Assembly: GCF_003253705.1 (NCBI RefSeq)
Contig: NZ_QKYU01000003.1
Span: forward strand, 62,001-126,000
From: Humitalea rosea
Lineage (GTDB): Bacteria > Pseudomonadota > Alphaproteobacteria > Acetobacterales > Acetobacteraceae
Length of the DNA stretch: 64,000 bases
Direction: 5' to 3'
The notes under the pieces are model-generated. The model made no database searches. It saw nothing but the letters and a program-made list of their open reading frames with translations, and was not told where the DNA came from. The position numbers and the translations under genes are program-made. This document shows, in pieces, positions 18,144-26,953 of this stretch. Numbering within the stretch: the first letter of the stretch is position 1; the number at the start of each line of letters is the position of its first letter.

Positions 18144-18154
18144 TGTTTTAAACA
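18144..18154. promoter_or_regulatory. Candidate OxyR binding region between ahpC and oxyR
   Basis: The odd-length palindrome TGTTTTAAACA sits in an AT-rich patch (about 18105-18172), unusual in this GC-rich sequence, between the divergent ahpC and oxyR starts. OxyR footprints are typically long AT-rich dyads in exactly this position. The match to the ATAG/CTAT half-site consensus is poor, so the exact bound bases are inferred. Confidence 0.45.
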
Positions 18155-18172
18155 GAATGATCGATCCATTCA

Positions 18173-19084
18173 ATGATGGCCTTGCCTGCGCCGCAGCAGC
18201 TCCGATACCTCCTGGCCCTGGCCGAATTCGGCCATTTCGGCCGTGCTGCGGGCGCCTGCGGGGTGACGCAATCCACGCTCTCGGCCGGGATCATCGCGCT
18301 GGAGCGGCTGCTGGATGCAACGGTGCTGGACCGTGCCCATGGCAAGCGCCCGGTCTTCACCCCGCTCGGGCTTGAGGTGCTGGAGCGGGCCCGCGTCGCG
18401 CTCACGGCGCTGGAGGCGGTGTCGGAGACCGCCGACCAGGCCCGCGCGCCGCTTTCGGGCCCGCTGCGCCTCGGGCTGATCCCCACCATCGGCCCGTTCC
18501 TGCTGCCTCGGCTGATGCCGCGGCTGCGGGCGGCCTTCCCGCGGCTGCGGCTCTGGCTGCGTGAGGAGCGGACGGACCGGCTGGTGGAGGAGCTTCAGGC
18601 CGGGCGGCTCGACCTGCTGCTGCTGGCGCTGCCGGTGGCGGGGGAGGGGCTGGAGACGATGGCGCTGGCCGAGGACCCCTTCCTCGCCGCCCTGCCGGCC
18701 GACCACCGCCTCGCGGCCTTCGATCCGGTGACCGTGGCGGCCTTGGGTGCCGAGCGGCTGCTGCTGCTGGAGGACGGGCATTGCCTCCGCGCCCAGGCGC
18801 TGGCGGCCTGCGGCCTGCCGGGGGCGGGGGCGGGCGATGCCTTCGCCGCCACCAGCCTGCATACGCTGGTCCAGATGGTGGCGGGGGGGCTCGGACTGAC
18901 CTTGCTGCCTCGGCTCGCGGTGGAAGGCGGGGTGCTGGCCGGCACCGATCTTCTGCTGCGCCCGCTGGAGCCGCCGCAAGGGCGGACCATCGGGCTTGCC
19001 TGGCGGGCGCGTGGGCCGCGGGCGGCGGAATTCCGGGGCCTCGCCCCGGTCGTCGCGGATGCGCTGGGGGCGCTCGCCGCCTAG
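18173..19084 (+). CDS. oxyR: LysR-family hydrogen peroxide sensor OxyR
   Basis: 303-residue LysR regulator. The N-terminal helix-turn-helix is HFGRAAGACGVTQSTLSAGI. In the sensory domain Cys204 and Cys213 (DGHCLRAQALAAC) keep the 9-residue spacing of the redox pair in E. coli OxyR (199/208), which supports peroxide sensing by disulfide formation. The start has two adjacent ATG codons (18173, 18176). It is divergent from ahpC and probably controls ahpC and itself. Confidence 0.92.
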   Translation: MMALPAPQQLRYLLALAEFGHFGRAAGACGVTQSTLSAGIIALERLLDATVLDRAHGKRPVFTPLGLEVLERARVALTALEAVSETADQARAPLSGPLRLGLIPTIGPFLLPRLMPRLRAAFPRLRLWLREERTDRLVEELQAGRLDLLLLALPVAGEGLETMALAEDPFLAALPADHRLAAFDPVTVAALGAERLLLLEDGHCLRAQALAACGLPGAGAGDAFAATSLHTLVQMVAGGLGLTLLPRLAVEGGVLAGTDLLLRPLEPPQGRTIGLAWRARGPRAAEFRGLAPVVADALGALAA

Positions 19085-19098
19085 GCCCGCGACCGGCG

Positions 19099-19953
19099 TC
19101 AGTTCCGCCGGGGACCGGCCTCGTTCAGCGCGATGTTCTGGGCGGCGAGGTCGGCCGTCGGGCTGTCCGGCGCAAGCGTGATCGCCCTTTGCCAATCCCG
19201 GCGCGCGCCGTCCGGATCGCCCTTCATCTGCTTGAGGATGCCGCGTTCCAGCAGCGCCTCGGCGCTGTCGGGGTCGATCACCAAAGCGGCTTCCAGATCG
19301 GCCAGCGCCGCATCGGGCCGTTCCAGGTGCCGCGCGGCGGCCGCGCGGAAGACCAGCGCATCGGTGCGGTCCGGCGCCAGCGTCAGGGCACGGTCCAGAT
19401 CCTGCATGGCCTCCTCGTACCGCCCCTGGATGCCGGAGGTGACGGCGCGGTCGATCAGCAGGTCGGCGTCCTCGGGTGCGAGCCCGAGCGCCATGGTCAC
19501 GGCGCCATAGGCCCGCTGCGGCGCGCCCGTGATCATCCAGGCCTGGGCCGCCTGCCCGAACACCGCCGCCCGCGCCATGGCCCCGGCGGTGGAGGTGCGG
19601 CCGATCTGCTCCAGGCGCGGCGCGGCGCGTTCGGCATCCCCCAGCGCCAGCATCGCCAGCGCGGCGCAATGCCGCGCGGCCTCGCCGCCACCCTGGGTCT
19701 CCCAGGCCTCGGCCAAGGCCGCGCTGCCGGTCGGGTCATAGCCCAGCATGTCCAGGCAGCGATCGTATTCCGGGTCATCCGAAAGCCGCACCGGCGCCGG
19801 CGGCAGCGGCAGCGGGACTTCCTCGGCCTGGACCTCGGCGGGGGGGCTCTCGGCCGAGGAGGTGGACCAGCTGACCCAACCGCCGCCGCCGATCGCGACA
19901 AGCATCGCGCAGGCGAAGGCGCCAAGCAGCAGGGGACGGGAGGTTGCGCGCAT
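19099..19953 (-). CDS. TPR-repeat protein, membrane-anchored or exported
   Basis: 284 residues. An N-terminal hydrophobic segment (about residues 7-27) acts as a signal anchor or signal peptide, followed by a Pro-rich linker. From about residue 60 there are helical repeats, with at least three clear TPR units toward the C-terminus (for example YEEAMQDLDRALTLAPDRTDALVFRAAA). TPRs mediate protein-protein contacts; no enzymatic domain is seen. Upstream on the minus strand GGCTAAGTATC may be a -10 element close to the start. It is divergent from the epimerase-like gene at 20031. Its partner is unknown. Confidence 0.8.
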   Translation of the reverse strand: MRATSRPLLLGAFACAMLVAIGGGGWVSWSTSSAESPPAEVQAEEVPLPLPPAPVRLSDDPEYDRCLDMLGYDPTGSAALAEAWETQGGGEAARHCAALAMLALGDAERAAPRLEQIGRTSTAGAMARAAVFGQAAQAWMITGAPQRAYGAVTMALGLAPEDADLLIDRAVTSGIQGRYEEAMQDLDRALTLAPDRTDALVFRAAAARHLERPDAALADLEAALVIDPDSAEALLERGILKQMKGDPDGARRDWQRAITLAPDSPTADLAAQNIALNEAGPRRN

Positions 19954-20030
19954 CTCGCGCGATACTTAGCCGGATCGGCGGCATCCTGCATCCCCTGGTC
20001 TGCACGAAGCGGGACGGTCAGGATGGCGCC

Positions 20031-20900
20031 ATGCCAAACAGACTTCTGATCTTCGGACTGGGCACCACCGGCCGTGCCATGGCGGGCGCCGCGCTGGCCG
20101 CCGGTTGGGCGGTGACGGCCACGGCGCGCGATCCCGCGCGGCGCGCGATGCAGGGGGTCGCGGTGATCCCCTTCGCCGAGGCCGGGCCCGCGATCGCCGA
20201 GGCCACCCATCTCCTCGTCACCGCCCCCCCGGCCGAATCCGACCCCGTCATCGCGGCGCACCACGCGGCGCTGCGGGCGGCGCTGCGGGCCGCGGCGCCG
20301 CTGCGCTGGGTCGGGTATATGTCCACGACGGGGGTCTATGGCGACCGCGGCGGGGCCTGGGTGGATGAGAGCACCGAGCCCGCCCCCGGCCAGCCGCGCA
20401 GCCAGCGCCGCCTGGCGGCCGAGGACGCCTGGCGCGCCATCGCCGCCGGCCGCGCGCTGGAGCTGTTCCGCACCGCCGGCATCTATGGCGGCGCGGGGCC
20501 GAGCGTCTTCGACGATCTGCGCGCCGGCCAGGCGCGGCGTATCCTCGCCCCCGGTCACGCCTTCGGCCGCATCCATGCCGAGGATATCGGCCGCGCCACC
20601 TTCGCCGCGGCGGCCCAGGAGCGCGCGGCCGGGGCGCGGGTGCTGCATCTGACCGACGACCTGCCCGCGCCGCAGGCCGATGTGGTGGCCGAGGCCGCGC
20701 GGCTGCTCGGCCTCCCGCCGCCCATCGCCCGGCCGCTGGCCGAGGTCTGGCCCGAGATGAGCCCGATGGCGCGCTCCTTCTGGAGCGAGAGCCGCCGCGT
20801 CAGGAACGATCTGACCAAGCAGGCGCTCGGGATCGCCTGGCGCTACCCGACCTACCGCGAGGGGCTGGCCGCGGTGCTGAGCAGCGCGCCCAGCAGCTGA
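20031..20900 (+). CDS. NAD-dependent epimerase/dehydratase-like protein (YeeZ/SDR-type)
   Basis: 289 residues with an N-terminal Rossmann NAD(P)-binding motif (LLIFGLGTTGRAMA) and the later segments GYMSTTGVYGDRGG and FGRIHAEDIGRA found in atypical extended short-chain dehydrogenases. The YxxxK catalytic motif is not evident, as in YeeZ-like proteins. ATG 20031 is preceded by GGTCAGGA. The last 49 bases overlap the end of the convergent hydrolase gene. The substrate is unknown. Confidence 0.82.
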   Translation: MPNRLLIFGLGTTGRAMAGAALAAGWAVTATARDPARRAMQGVAVIPFAEAGPAIAEATHLLVTAPPAESDPVIAAHHAALRAALRAAAPLRWVGYMSTTGVYGDRGGAWVDESTEPAPGQPRSQRRLAAEDAWRAIAAGRALELFRTAGIYGGAGPSVFDDLRAGQARRILAPGHAFGRIHAEDIGRATFAAAAQERAAGARVLHLTDDLPAPQADVVAEAARLLGLPPPIARPLAEVWPEMSPMARSFWSESRRVRNDLTKQALGIAWRYPTYREGLAAVLSSAPSS

Positions 20901-21604
20901 CAGATCAGCTCCAGATCCTGCGGCCGTGACAGGCGATGGTCGCCGTCGCGGATCAGCGTCAGGCGGGTATCCTGGCGCCGGCAGGCCTCGACGATGCGCA
21001 GCGCATGGTGCCAGGGCACGTCCGGATCGGCCATGCCCTGGACCAGATGCAGCGGGCAGGGCAGGTCGAAGCCCGGGTCGAGCAGCAGATGCTCCTTCGA
21101 TTCCTCGACCAAGTGCCGGGTGATCGGCGTCGGCTCGCCATACTCGGACGGCATCAGCACCACGCCCTTGGCCGCAAGCTCCGCCCGCGCCTTCGCGGGC
21201 AAGGCAGGCTCCAGGAGCATCGTCAGAAAATCCGGTGCCGCCGCGATGCCCAGCACCGCCGCGACCTTCGTCGGATGCCGCCGCGCCAGCAGCATCGCGA
21301 TCCAGCCCCCCATCGAGGAGCCGACCAGGATCTGCGGCCCGTCGGTCAGTTCCAGCAGCGCGGATTCGGCATCCGCGAGCCAGAGGCCGATCGAGCCCTC
21401 CTCGAACCGCCCGCCGCTCTCGCCATGGCCCGAGTAGTCGAGGCGCAGGTAGGCGCGGTCATGGGCGGCGCAGTGGCCGCGCAGGAAGGTCGCCTTATTG
21501 CCCTGCATGTCGCTGTGGAAACCGCCGAGGAACACCACCCCCGGCTTGGTTCCCGGCAACCGCGCATAGGCGATCTCCCGCAGCCGGCCGAGTTCCTCGG
21601 TCAT
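20852..21604 (-). CDS. Alpha/beta hydrolase (ABHD10-like)
   Basis: 250-residue serine hydrolase. The nucleophile elbow is GSSMGGW, a conserved LDYSGHGES follows the first strands, an acid lies near MADPDVPW, and the catalytic His is in DGDHRLS. The segment FLGGFHSDMQGNKATFLRGH resembles bacterial relatives of the depalmitoylase/esterase ABHD10. ATG 21604 overlaps the stop of the upstream FAH-family gene (ATGA), so the two form an operon. An esterase or lactonase role in the same catabolic route is an inference from that coupling. Confidence 0.85.
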   Translation of the reverse strand: MTEELGRLREIAYARLPGTKPGVVFLGGFHSDMQGNKATFLRGHCAAHDRAYLRLDYSGHGESGGRFEEGSIGLWLADAESALLELTDGPQILVGSSMGGWIAMLLARRHPTKVAAVLGIAAAPDFLTMLLEPALPAKARAELAAKGVVLMPSEYGEPTPITRHLVEESKEHLLLDPGFDLPCPLHLVQGMADPDVPWHHALRIVEACRRQDTRLTLIRDGDHRLSRPQDLELICQLLGALLSTAASPSR

Positions 21605-22713
21605 CGGCGCGGATATCCGCGCCGGGCGAGGGAGGCGAAGAGCGCCGTGACCCCGAAGGTCCAGGGCGGGCATTCGCTGGTCAGGCGCACGGCGTTGGAC
21701 AGGGTGCCGAGGCGCTTGCTGTGGATGGTCACCACATCGCCGACCTTGTGGGTGAAGCCCATGCCCGGCGCGCCGCGATCCTTGGACGGGCTGAAGGGGG
21801 TGCCGAGGTAGAGCATCGCCCCATCCGGATACTGGTGGTGCGGGCCCATCAACTGGGCGACGATATCCACCGGGTCGCGGGCGATGGCATTCACCGCGCC
21901 GGTCTCCTCCAGCCGGAAGCCATCCTCGCCGGTGATGGTCAGATGCGTGGTGCCGGCGACCACATCGGCCAGGCTGAAATCCGCATCGAACAGGCGGATC
22001 GCCGGTCCGATCGCGCTGGCGGCGTTGTTGTCCTTGGCGCGGCCGAGCAGCAGCGCGCTGCGCCCCTCCACGTCGCGCAGGTTCACGTCATTGCCCAGCG
22101 CCGCGCCGAGGATCCGGCCCGTGGCGGAGATCGCCAGCACCGCCTCGGGCTCCGGGTTGTTCCAGCCGGACATGGGGTGGATGCCGATCGCGGCACCTGG
22201 CCCGACCGAGGCCATGGGCTGGGCCTTGGAGAAGATCTCCACATCCGGGCCGATCCCGACCTCCAGATACTGGCTCCACCAGCCGAGTGCCAGCAGCCGC
22301 TCCTTCACCTGCATCGCGGCCTGGCTGCCGGGGATGAGGGCGGTCAGATCCTCGCCGATCACCGCGCGCATCTCGGCGCGGACGGCCTCGGCCTGGGCGG
22401 CGTCGCCCCGGCAGCGCTCCTCGATCACCCGTTCGAGCATGGAGCGCACATAGGTCACGCCGCAGGCCTTGGCGGCCTGCAGATCATTGGGCGCCAGCAG
22501 ATCCCCGAGGCTGCCGAGCGCCACCGGCGAGCCCAGGCTGATCGCCTTCAGCGGGTTGGGATCGTTGAGCCAGGCCGAGGTGGTGCCGAACACCGGCGTC
22601 ATATCGAAACCCGCGCCAAATTGCAGGGCCACGACCATGGGGCCGCCGGGCGAGTCCACCCGCAGCGCGAAATGCCCCTCCCGCCAGTCCGCGGGCAGTG
22701 CCGTCATGTCCAT
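21601..22713 (-). CDS. Fumarylacetoacetate hydrolase-family protein
   Basis: 370 residues. The FAH-fold core is seen in the C-terminal two-thirds: VGIGPDVEIFSKAQPM, GNDVNLRDVEGRSALLL, KDNNAASAIGPAIRL and YLGTPFSPSKDRGAPGMGF. Members of this fold hydrolyse or dehydrate acidic intermediates, including 2-keto-3-deoxy sugar acids. ATG 22713 has GGGAG upstream. It is divergent from a sugar-type ABC importer gene set, suggesting breakdown of what that importer takes in. The exact reaction cannot be assigned. Confidence 0.85.
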   Translation of the reverse strand: MDMTALPADWREGHFALRVDSPGGPMVVALQFGAGFDMTPVFGTTSAWLNDPNPLKAISLGSPVALGSLGDLLAPNDLQAAKACGVTYVRSMLERVIEERCRGDAAQAEAVRAEMRAVIGEDLTALIPGSQAAMQVKERLLALGWWSQYLEVGIGPDVEIFSKAQPMASVGPGAAIGIHPMSGWNNPEPEAVLAISATGRILGAALGNDVNLRDVEGRSALLLGRAKDNNAASAIGPAIRLFDADFSLADVVAGTTHLTITGEDGFRLEETGAVNAIARDPVDIVAQLMGPHHQYPDGAMLYLGTPFSPSKDRGAPGMGFTHKVGDVVTIHSKRLGTLSNAVRLTSECPPWTFGVTALFASLARRGYPRR

Positions 22714-22837
22714 CGTATGCTTCTCCCGTCGCCGGCAGGGTGGCGCCACCACGGCCACTGGACAAGCCCGCGCCGAGCGACGCAGCATCCCCCGCAACGA
22801 CGCCCGGTCAGCGGGCGCGGCAGGAGGAATGCCAAAC

Positions 22838-24178
22838 ATGAACCCGACCGAATGGATCACCCGTCGCGGCGTGCTCGGTGCGACCACGGCCCTGCTGGCC
22901 GCCCCCCCCATGATCGAGACGGCCAACGCCCAGTCGGGCTTCGACTGGCGCCGGTTCCGGGGCCAGCGGATCGAGGTCAGCCTCACGCAGAATCCGCGCA
23001 GCCAGATCCTGATCTCGAACCAGCGCGAGTTCGAGGAGATGACCGGCATCAGCGTCGGCGCGGAGGCGATCCCGGAACAGCAGCACCGCCAGAAATTCGC
23101 CATCGAGTTCACCTCCGGCCGGCCCTCCTTCGACGTGGTGGGGATTTCGCTGCATGTCTCCAAGCTGCAGATCGGCCGCGCCAAATGGTGCACCGACCTC
23201 ACACCGATGATCCAGGATGCCAGCCTGACGGCGCCGGATTTCGATTTCGCCGATTACGGGCAGGGCATCGTGGAGTATGCGCGGCAGGCGGATGGCCGGC
23301 TGGATACGCTGCCGGAGTTCACCGACTACTTCATCATGTATTACAACAAGGAGCTGCTGGCGGCAAAGAACCTCGGGGTGCCGCGCAGCTTCGACGAGAT
23401 GGTCGACTCCGCGCGCAAGCTGACCGACCCCTCGCGCCAGATCTATGGCAATGTCGGACGGGGCCTGCGCAATGCGAATGTCGTGCTCTGGACGCAGTTC
23501 CTGCTCGGCACGGCGCAGAAGGACACGCTGAACGCGCAGCGCCAGCTGATCACCGACACCCCCGATGCGATCGAGGCCGGGCGCATCTACCAGACACTGA
23601 TGCGCGACTGCTCCCCGCCGGGCTCGGTCGGCTTCAACTGGAACGAATGCCAGACGACCTTCATGCAGGGCCGGGCGGCGATGTGGATCGACGGCGTCGG
23701 CTTCGCCGCGCCGCTGGAGGACCGCACCCGCTCCCGCGTCGCCGGCAAGGTCGGCTATGCGGTGGTGCCGCGCGGCTCGGCCTCGCATCACTGCTGCATG
23801 TTCGGCACCAGCTTCGGCATCGCCGAGGCGTCGCAGAAGAAGGGCCCGGCCTGGCTCTATCTGCAATGGGCCTCGGGCAAGGCGAACCAGCTGCGCTACC
23901 TCACGGGTGGGGCCGGCTCGCCCGCCCGCACCAGCCCCTACCGCAATGAGGAGGCGATCAAGGCGAGCCGCTTCCCGCGCGACTTCTTCGACACGCTCGT
24001 CGAAAGTGCCGCGATCAGCCGCCCCGGCCTGCCGATCATCCTGCCGGTGACGGAGTTCCGCGACACCATCGGCACCGCGCTCACCAACACCATCGGCGGT
24101 GCCGATGTCGCGACCGAGTTGAAGCGCGCGACCGACGCCTTCCGCCCGATCCTGGAGGCGTCGGAGCGGGCCGCATGA
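22838..24178 (+). CDS. ABC transporter solute-binding protein, sugar type (family 1)
   Basis: 446-residue periplasmic receptor. The N-terminus carries a Tat-like twin-arginine region (TRRGVLGATTALLAAPP) and an ANAQS cleavage-type site. The mature part resembles maltose/glycerol-3-phosphate-type receptors: YNKELLAAKNLGVPRSFDEM and FMQGRAAMWIDG. An AGGAGG at 22822-22827 is too close to ATG 22829 and well placed for ATG 22838, which decides the start. It heads an operon with two permeases, a dehydrogenase and an oxygenase, all overlapping by 1-4 bases. Confidence 0.92.
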   Translation: MNPTEWITRRGVLGATTALLAAPPMIETANAQSGFDWRRFRGQRIEVSLTQNPRSQILISNQREFEEMTGISVGAEAIPEQQHRQKFAIEFTSGRPSFDVVGISLHVSKLQIGRAKWCTDLTPMIQDASLTAPDFDFADYGQGIVEYARQADGRLDTLPEFTDYFIMYYNKELLAAKNLGVPRSFDEMVDSARKLTDPSRQIYGNVGRGLRNANVVLWTQFLLGTAQKDTLNAQRQLITDTPDAIEAGRIYQTLMRDCSPPGSVGFNWNECQTTFMQGRAAMWIDGVGFAAPLEDRTRSRVAGKVGYAVVPRGSASHHCCMFGTSFGIAEASQKKGPAWLYLQWASGKANQLRYLTGGAGSPARTSPYRNEEAIKASRFPRDFFDTLVESAAISRPGLPIILPVTEFRDTIGTALTNTIGGADVATELKRATDAFRPILEASERAA

Positions 24179-25089
24179 GCATCGCCCTCTCGGGGGTCGC
24201 GGCGGCGGGGGCCAATCCCCGCCGCCGCAACTATGCGCGCCACTACTGGTGGTTCGTCGCGCCCTGCGGCGTTGTGGTCTTCGCGACCATCCTGTTTCCC
24301 TGGGTCTTCACCCTGTTCATGTCGGTGCATGACTGGAAGCTCGGCGGTGGGCGCAGCTTCATCGGACTCGCCAACTACCAGCGCCTGTTCACCGATGAGC
24401 GCTTCGGCTGGGCGGTGCTGCGGACGCTGTATTACACCGCGCTGGCGGTGGTCTTCCCGATGCTGCTCGGCACCGCGGCGGCGCTGGCCTTCAACCGGAA
24501 ATTCCCCTTGCGCGGGCTCGCGCGGGCCATCTTCATCCTGCCGATGATGGCGACGCCGGTGGCCGTTGCTCTGGTCTGGACCATGATGTTCCATCCGCAG
24601 CTTGGCGTGCTGAACTGGCTGCTGACCAGCATGGGGTTGCCGCCCAGCCTTTGGGTCTATGACGCGAACACGGTGATCCCGACGCTGGTGCTGGTCGAGG
24701 TCTGGCACTGGACGCCGCTCGTGATGCTGATCGTGCTCGGCGGGCTCGCGAGCCTGCCGGTCGATCCCTATGAGGCCGCGAAGATCGATGGTGCCACGCC
24801 CTTGCAGGTGCTGCGGCACATCACCTTGCCGCTGCTCGCACCCTTCCTGATCGTGGCGCTGATCATCCGCACCATCGATGCGCTGAAGGCCTTCGACACC
24901 ATCTACGTCATCACCCAAGGGGGGCCGGGAACCTCCAGCGAGACGATCAACATCTTCCTCTACCTGAACGCCTTCGCCTATTACAACATGGGCTATGCCA
25001 GCGCGGTCGTGGTGGTGTTCTTCCTCATCATCGTGGCGCTGGCGATGCTGCTCCTCTGGGCGCGGCAGCATTTCAAGGATGCGGCGTGA
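24175..25089 (+). CDS. ABC transporter permease, sugar type (MalF-like)
   Basis: 304 residues, about six membrane helices. The EAA loop that contacts the ATPase is present as DPYEAAKIDGATPLQVLRHI with the following LPLL. It overlaps the binding-protein gene by 4 bases and the second permease by 1 base. Confidence 0.93.
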   Translation: MSIALSGVAAAGANPRRRNYARHYWWFVAPCGVVVFATILFPWVFTLFMSVHDWKLGGGRSFIGLANYQRLFTDERFGWAVLRTLYYTALAVVFPMLLGTAAALAFNRKFPLRGLARAIFILPMMATPVAVALVWTMMFHPQLGVLNWLLTSMGLPPSLWVYDANTVIPTLVLVEVWHWTPLVMLIVLGGLASLPVDPYEAAKIDGATPLQVLRHITLPLLAPFLIVALIIRTIDALKAFDTIYVITQGGPGTSSETINIFLYLNAFAYYNMGYASAVVVVFFLIIVALAMLLLWARQHFKDAA

Positions 25090-25907
25090 TGCGGCGCTGG
25101 CTGGGCCGTATCGGCTTCGGCGCCTCGGTGCTGGTGCTGATCTCGCCGGCGCTGATGGTGTTCCTGTGGATGCTGTCGCTGTCGCTGAAGAATGAGCTCG
25201 ACAACACCGACTTCCCACCGATCTTCATCCCCAATCCGCCGGTCTGGACGAATTTCATCGCGGTGTTCGAACGCAACGACTTCCTGGGCCAGGCCTGGAA
25301 CAGCGTCGTGGTCTCCTTCTCCGCAACCGGCCTTGCGGTGCTGTTCGGCGTGCCCGCAGGCTACGGCATCGCGCGGATGCGGGCGACGCGGGCGGCGGTG
25401 CTGATCCTGATCGCGCGGATCACGCCGGGGCTCTCCTACCTGATCCCGCTGTTCCTGCTGTTCCAATGGATCGGGCTGACCGGGACCCTCGCGCCCATCG
25501 TCATCACCCACCTCGTCATCACCGTGCCGATCGTGGTCTGGATCATGATGGGCTTCTTCGAGGGGCTGCCGCCGGAGCTGGAGGAAGCCGCCATGGTCGA
25601 TGGCGCCACCATCTGGCAGGCCTTCTGGCATGTCGCGGTGCCGCTGTCGCGACCGGGGGTGACCGTCGCGGTGATCCTCTCCTTCATCTTCTCCTGGAAC
25701 AACTTCATCTTCGCGATGGTGCTGGCCGGCCGCAACTCGCGCACCCTGCCGGTCGCGGTGAACAACATGCTGACCTTCGAGCAGATCAGCTGGGGCCCGC
25801 TCGCCGCCGCCGCCTTGCTGGTGACGCTGCCGGTGCTGCTGTTGACCCTGCTCGCCCAGAAACAGATCATCGCCGGCCTGACCACGGGAGGCGTAAAGGG
25901 CGGATGA
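25089..25907 (+). CDS. ABC transporter permease, sugar type (MalG-like)
   Basis: 272 residues, six predicted membrane helices, with the EAA loop LPPELEEAAMVDGATIWQAF followed by VAVPLSRPG. The start is ATG 25089 within the preceding stop (TGATG); GTG 25086 is an alternative. The cluster has no ATP-binding subunit gene, so the importer must borrow a shared MsmK/UgpC-type ATPase encoded elsewhere. Confidence 0.93.
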   Translation: MRRWLGRIGFGASVLVLISPALMVFLWMLSLSLKNELDNTDFPPIFIPNPPVWTNFIAVFERNDFLGQAWNSVVVSFSATGLAVLFGVPAGYGIARMRATRAAVLILIARITPGLSYLIPLFLLFQWIGLTGTLAPIVITHLVITVPIVVWIMMGFFEGLPPELEEAAMVDGATIWQAFWHVAVPLSRPGVTVAVILSFIFSWNNFIFAMVLAGRNSRTLPVAVNNMLTFEQISWGPLAAAALLVTLPVLLLTLLAQKQIIAGLTTGGVKGG

Positions 25908-26953
25908 TGCGGTTCGAGGTTGTTTCATTGATCTCCACGGTGGCGGCGCTCTTCGCCAAGGAGGGCCTCTCCCCCGATCGCGCGCTGGACATGGCGGAGG
26001 TACTGGTCGAAGGCGACCTGCTCGGCCATGACACGCATGGGCTGGGGTTGATGGCGCCCTACCTCGATGCGCTGCGCAGCGGTGGGATGACCGCCGAGGG
26101 CGAGCCCGAGATCATCGCCCAGACCCCGGTCGCCGAGACCTGGGACGGCCGCAAGCTGCCCGGCCCCTGGCTGGTCCGCCGCGCCGTGGCGCGGGCCGAA
26201 GCCATGGCCGAGGTCTTCGGCCTCGGCTGCGTGGTCATCAAGCGAGCGCATCACATCGCCTGCCTCGCCGCCTATCCGGAGCCAGTGGCCCGCGCCGGCA
26301 AAATGCTGCTGCTCGTCTCCTCCGATCCCGCCACAGCCTCGGTCGCGCCGGCGGGCGGGATCGCGGCGGTGATGACGCCGAACCCGCTGGCAGCGGGCTG
26401 GCCGACCGGGGAGGGGCCGCCGGTCATCCTCGACGTCTCCATGTCCTACACCACCAATGGCATGAGCGGCCGGTTGAAGGCGGCGGGGGGCGTCTTCCCG
26501 CATCCCTATCTGCAGGATGCCGAGGGTGTGCCCACCAACGATCCCGCCGTCTTCGGCGCCGGCGGCACCTTGCTGCCGCTCGGCGCACCCGGCGCGCCGC
26601 ACAAGGGCTTCGCCCTCGGCCTGCTGGTGGAGGCGCTGACCAATGCCCTCGGCGGCGAGGGCGGCCGCGCCGATGTGCCGGGCGGCTGGGGGGCCGCCGT
26701 CTTCGTCCTGGTGCTGGACCCGGCACGCTTCGGCGGCACCGAGGCCTTCGCGCGGGAGGCCGGCTGGCTTGCCGAGACCATCCGCACCAGCCCCGCCCCC
26801 GCCGGCCAGCCGGCGCCGCGCCTGCCGGGCGAACGCGGGCTCGCACGAAAGGCCGAGGCCCTGCACAGCGGCGTCGCCCTGCATCCCTCGCTGCCGCCGA
26901 TCCTGGCCGAGCGCTGCGCTGCGGCGGGCGTGGTGATGCCGGACCCGATCTGA
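25904..26953 (+). CDS. Ldh/YlbC-type NAD(P)-dependent oxidoreductase
   Basis: 349 residues, resembling malate/L-lactate/ureidoglycolate and 2,3-diketogulonate dehydrogenases. Features: GDLLGHDTHGLGLMAPYL near the N-terminus with the conserved His, KRAHHIACLA and MTPNPLAAGWP. Such enzymes oxidise 2-hydroxy acids or reduce 2-keto acids. ATG 25904 overlaps the permease stop (ATGA). It fits a pathway that oxidises the imported sugar acid or hydroxy acid; the specific substrate is unknown. Confidence 0.88.
   Translation: MMRFEVVSLISTVAALFAKEGLSPDRALDMAEVLVEGDLLGHDTHGLGLMAPYLDALRSGGMTAEGEPEIIAQTPVAETWDGRKLPGPWLVRRAVARAEAMAEVFGLGCVVIKRAHHIACLAAYPEPVARAGKMLLLVSSDPATASVAPAGGIAAVMTPNPLAAGWPTGEGPPVILDVSMSYTTNGMSGRLKAAGGVFPHPYLQDAEGVPTNDPAVFGAGGTLLPLGAPGAPHKGFALGLLVEALTNALGGEGGRADVPGGWGAAVFVLVLDPARFGGTEAFAREAGWLAETIRTSPAPAGQPAPRLPGERGLARKAEALHSGVALHPSLPPILAERCAAAGVVMPDPI

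Noticed and set aside
21235-23949. 904-codon plus-strand open frame over the hydrolase, FAH and binding-protein genes
   Set aside because: Crosses several well-supported genes on both strands and shows no domain signature; a shadow frame.
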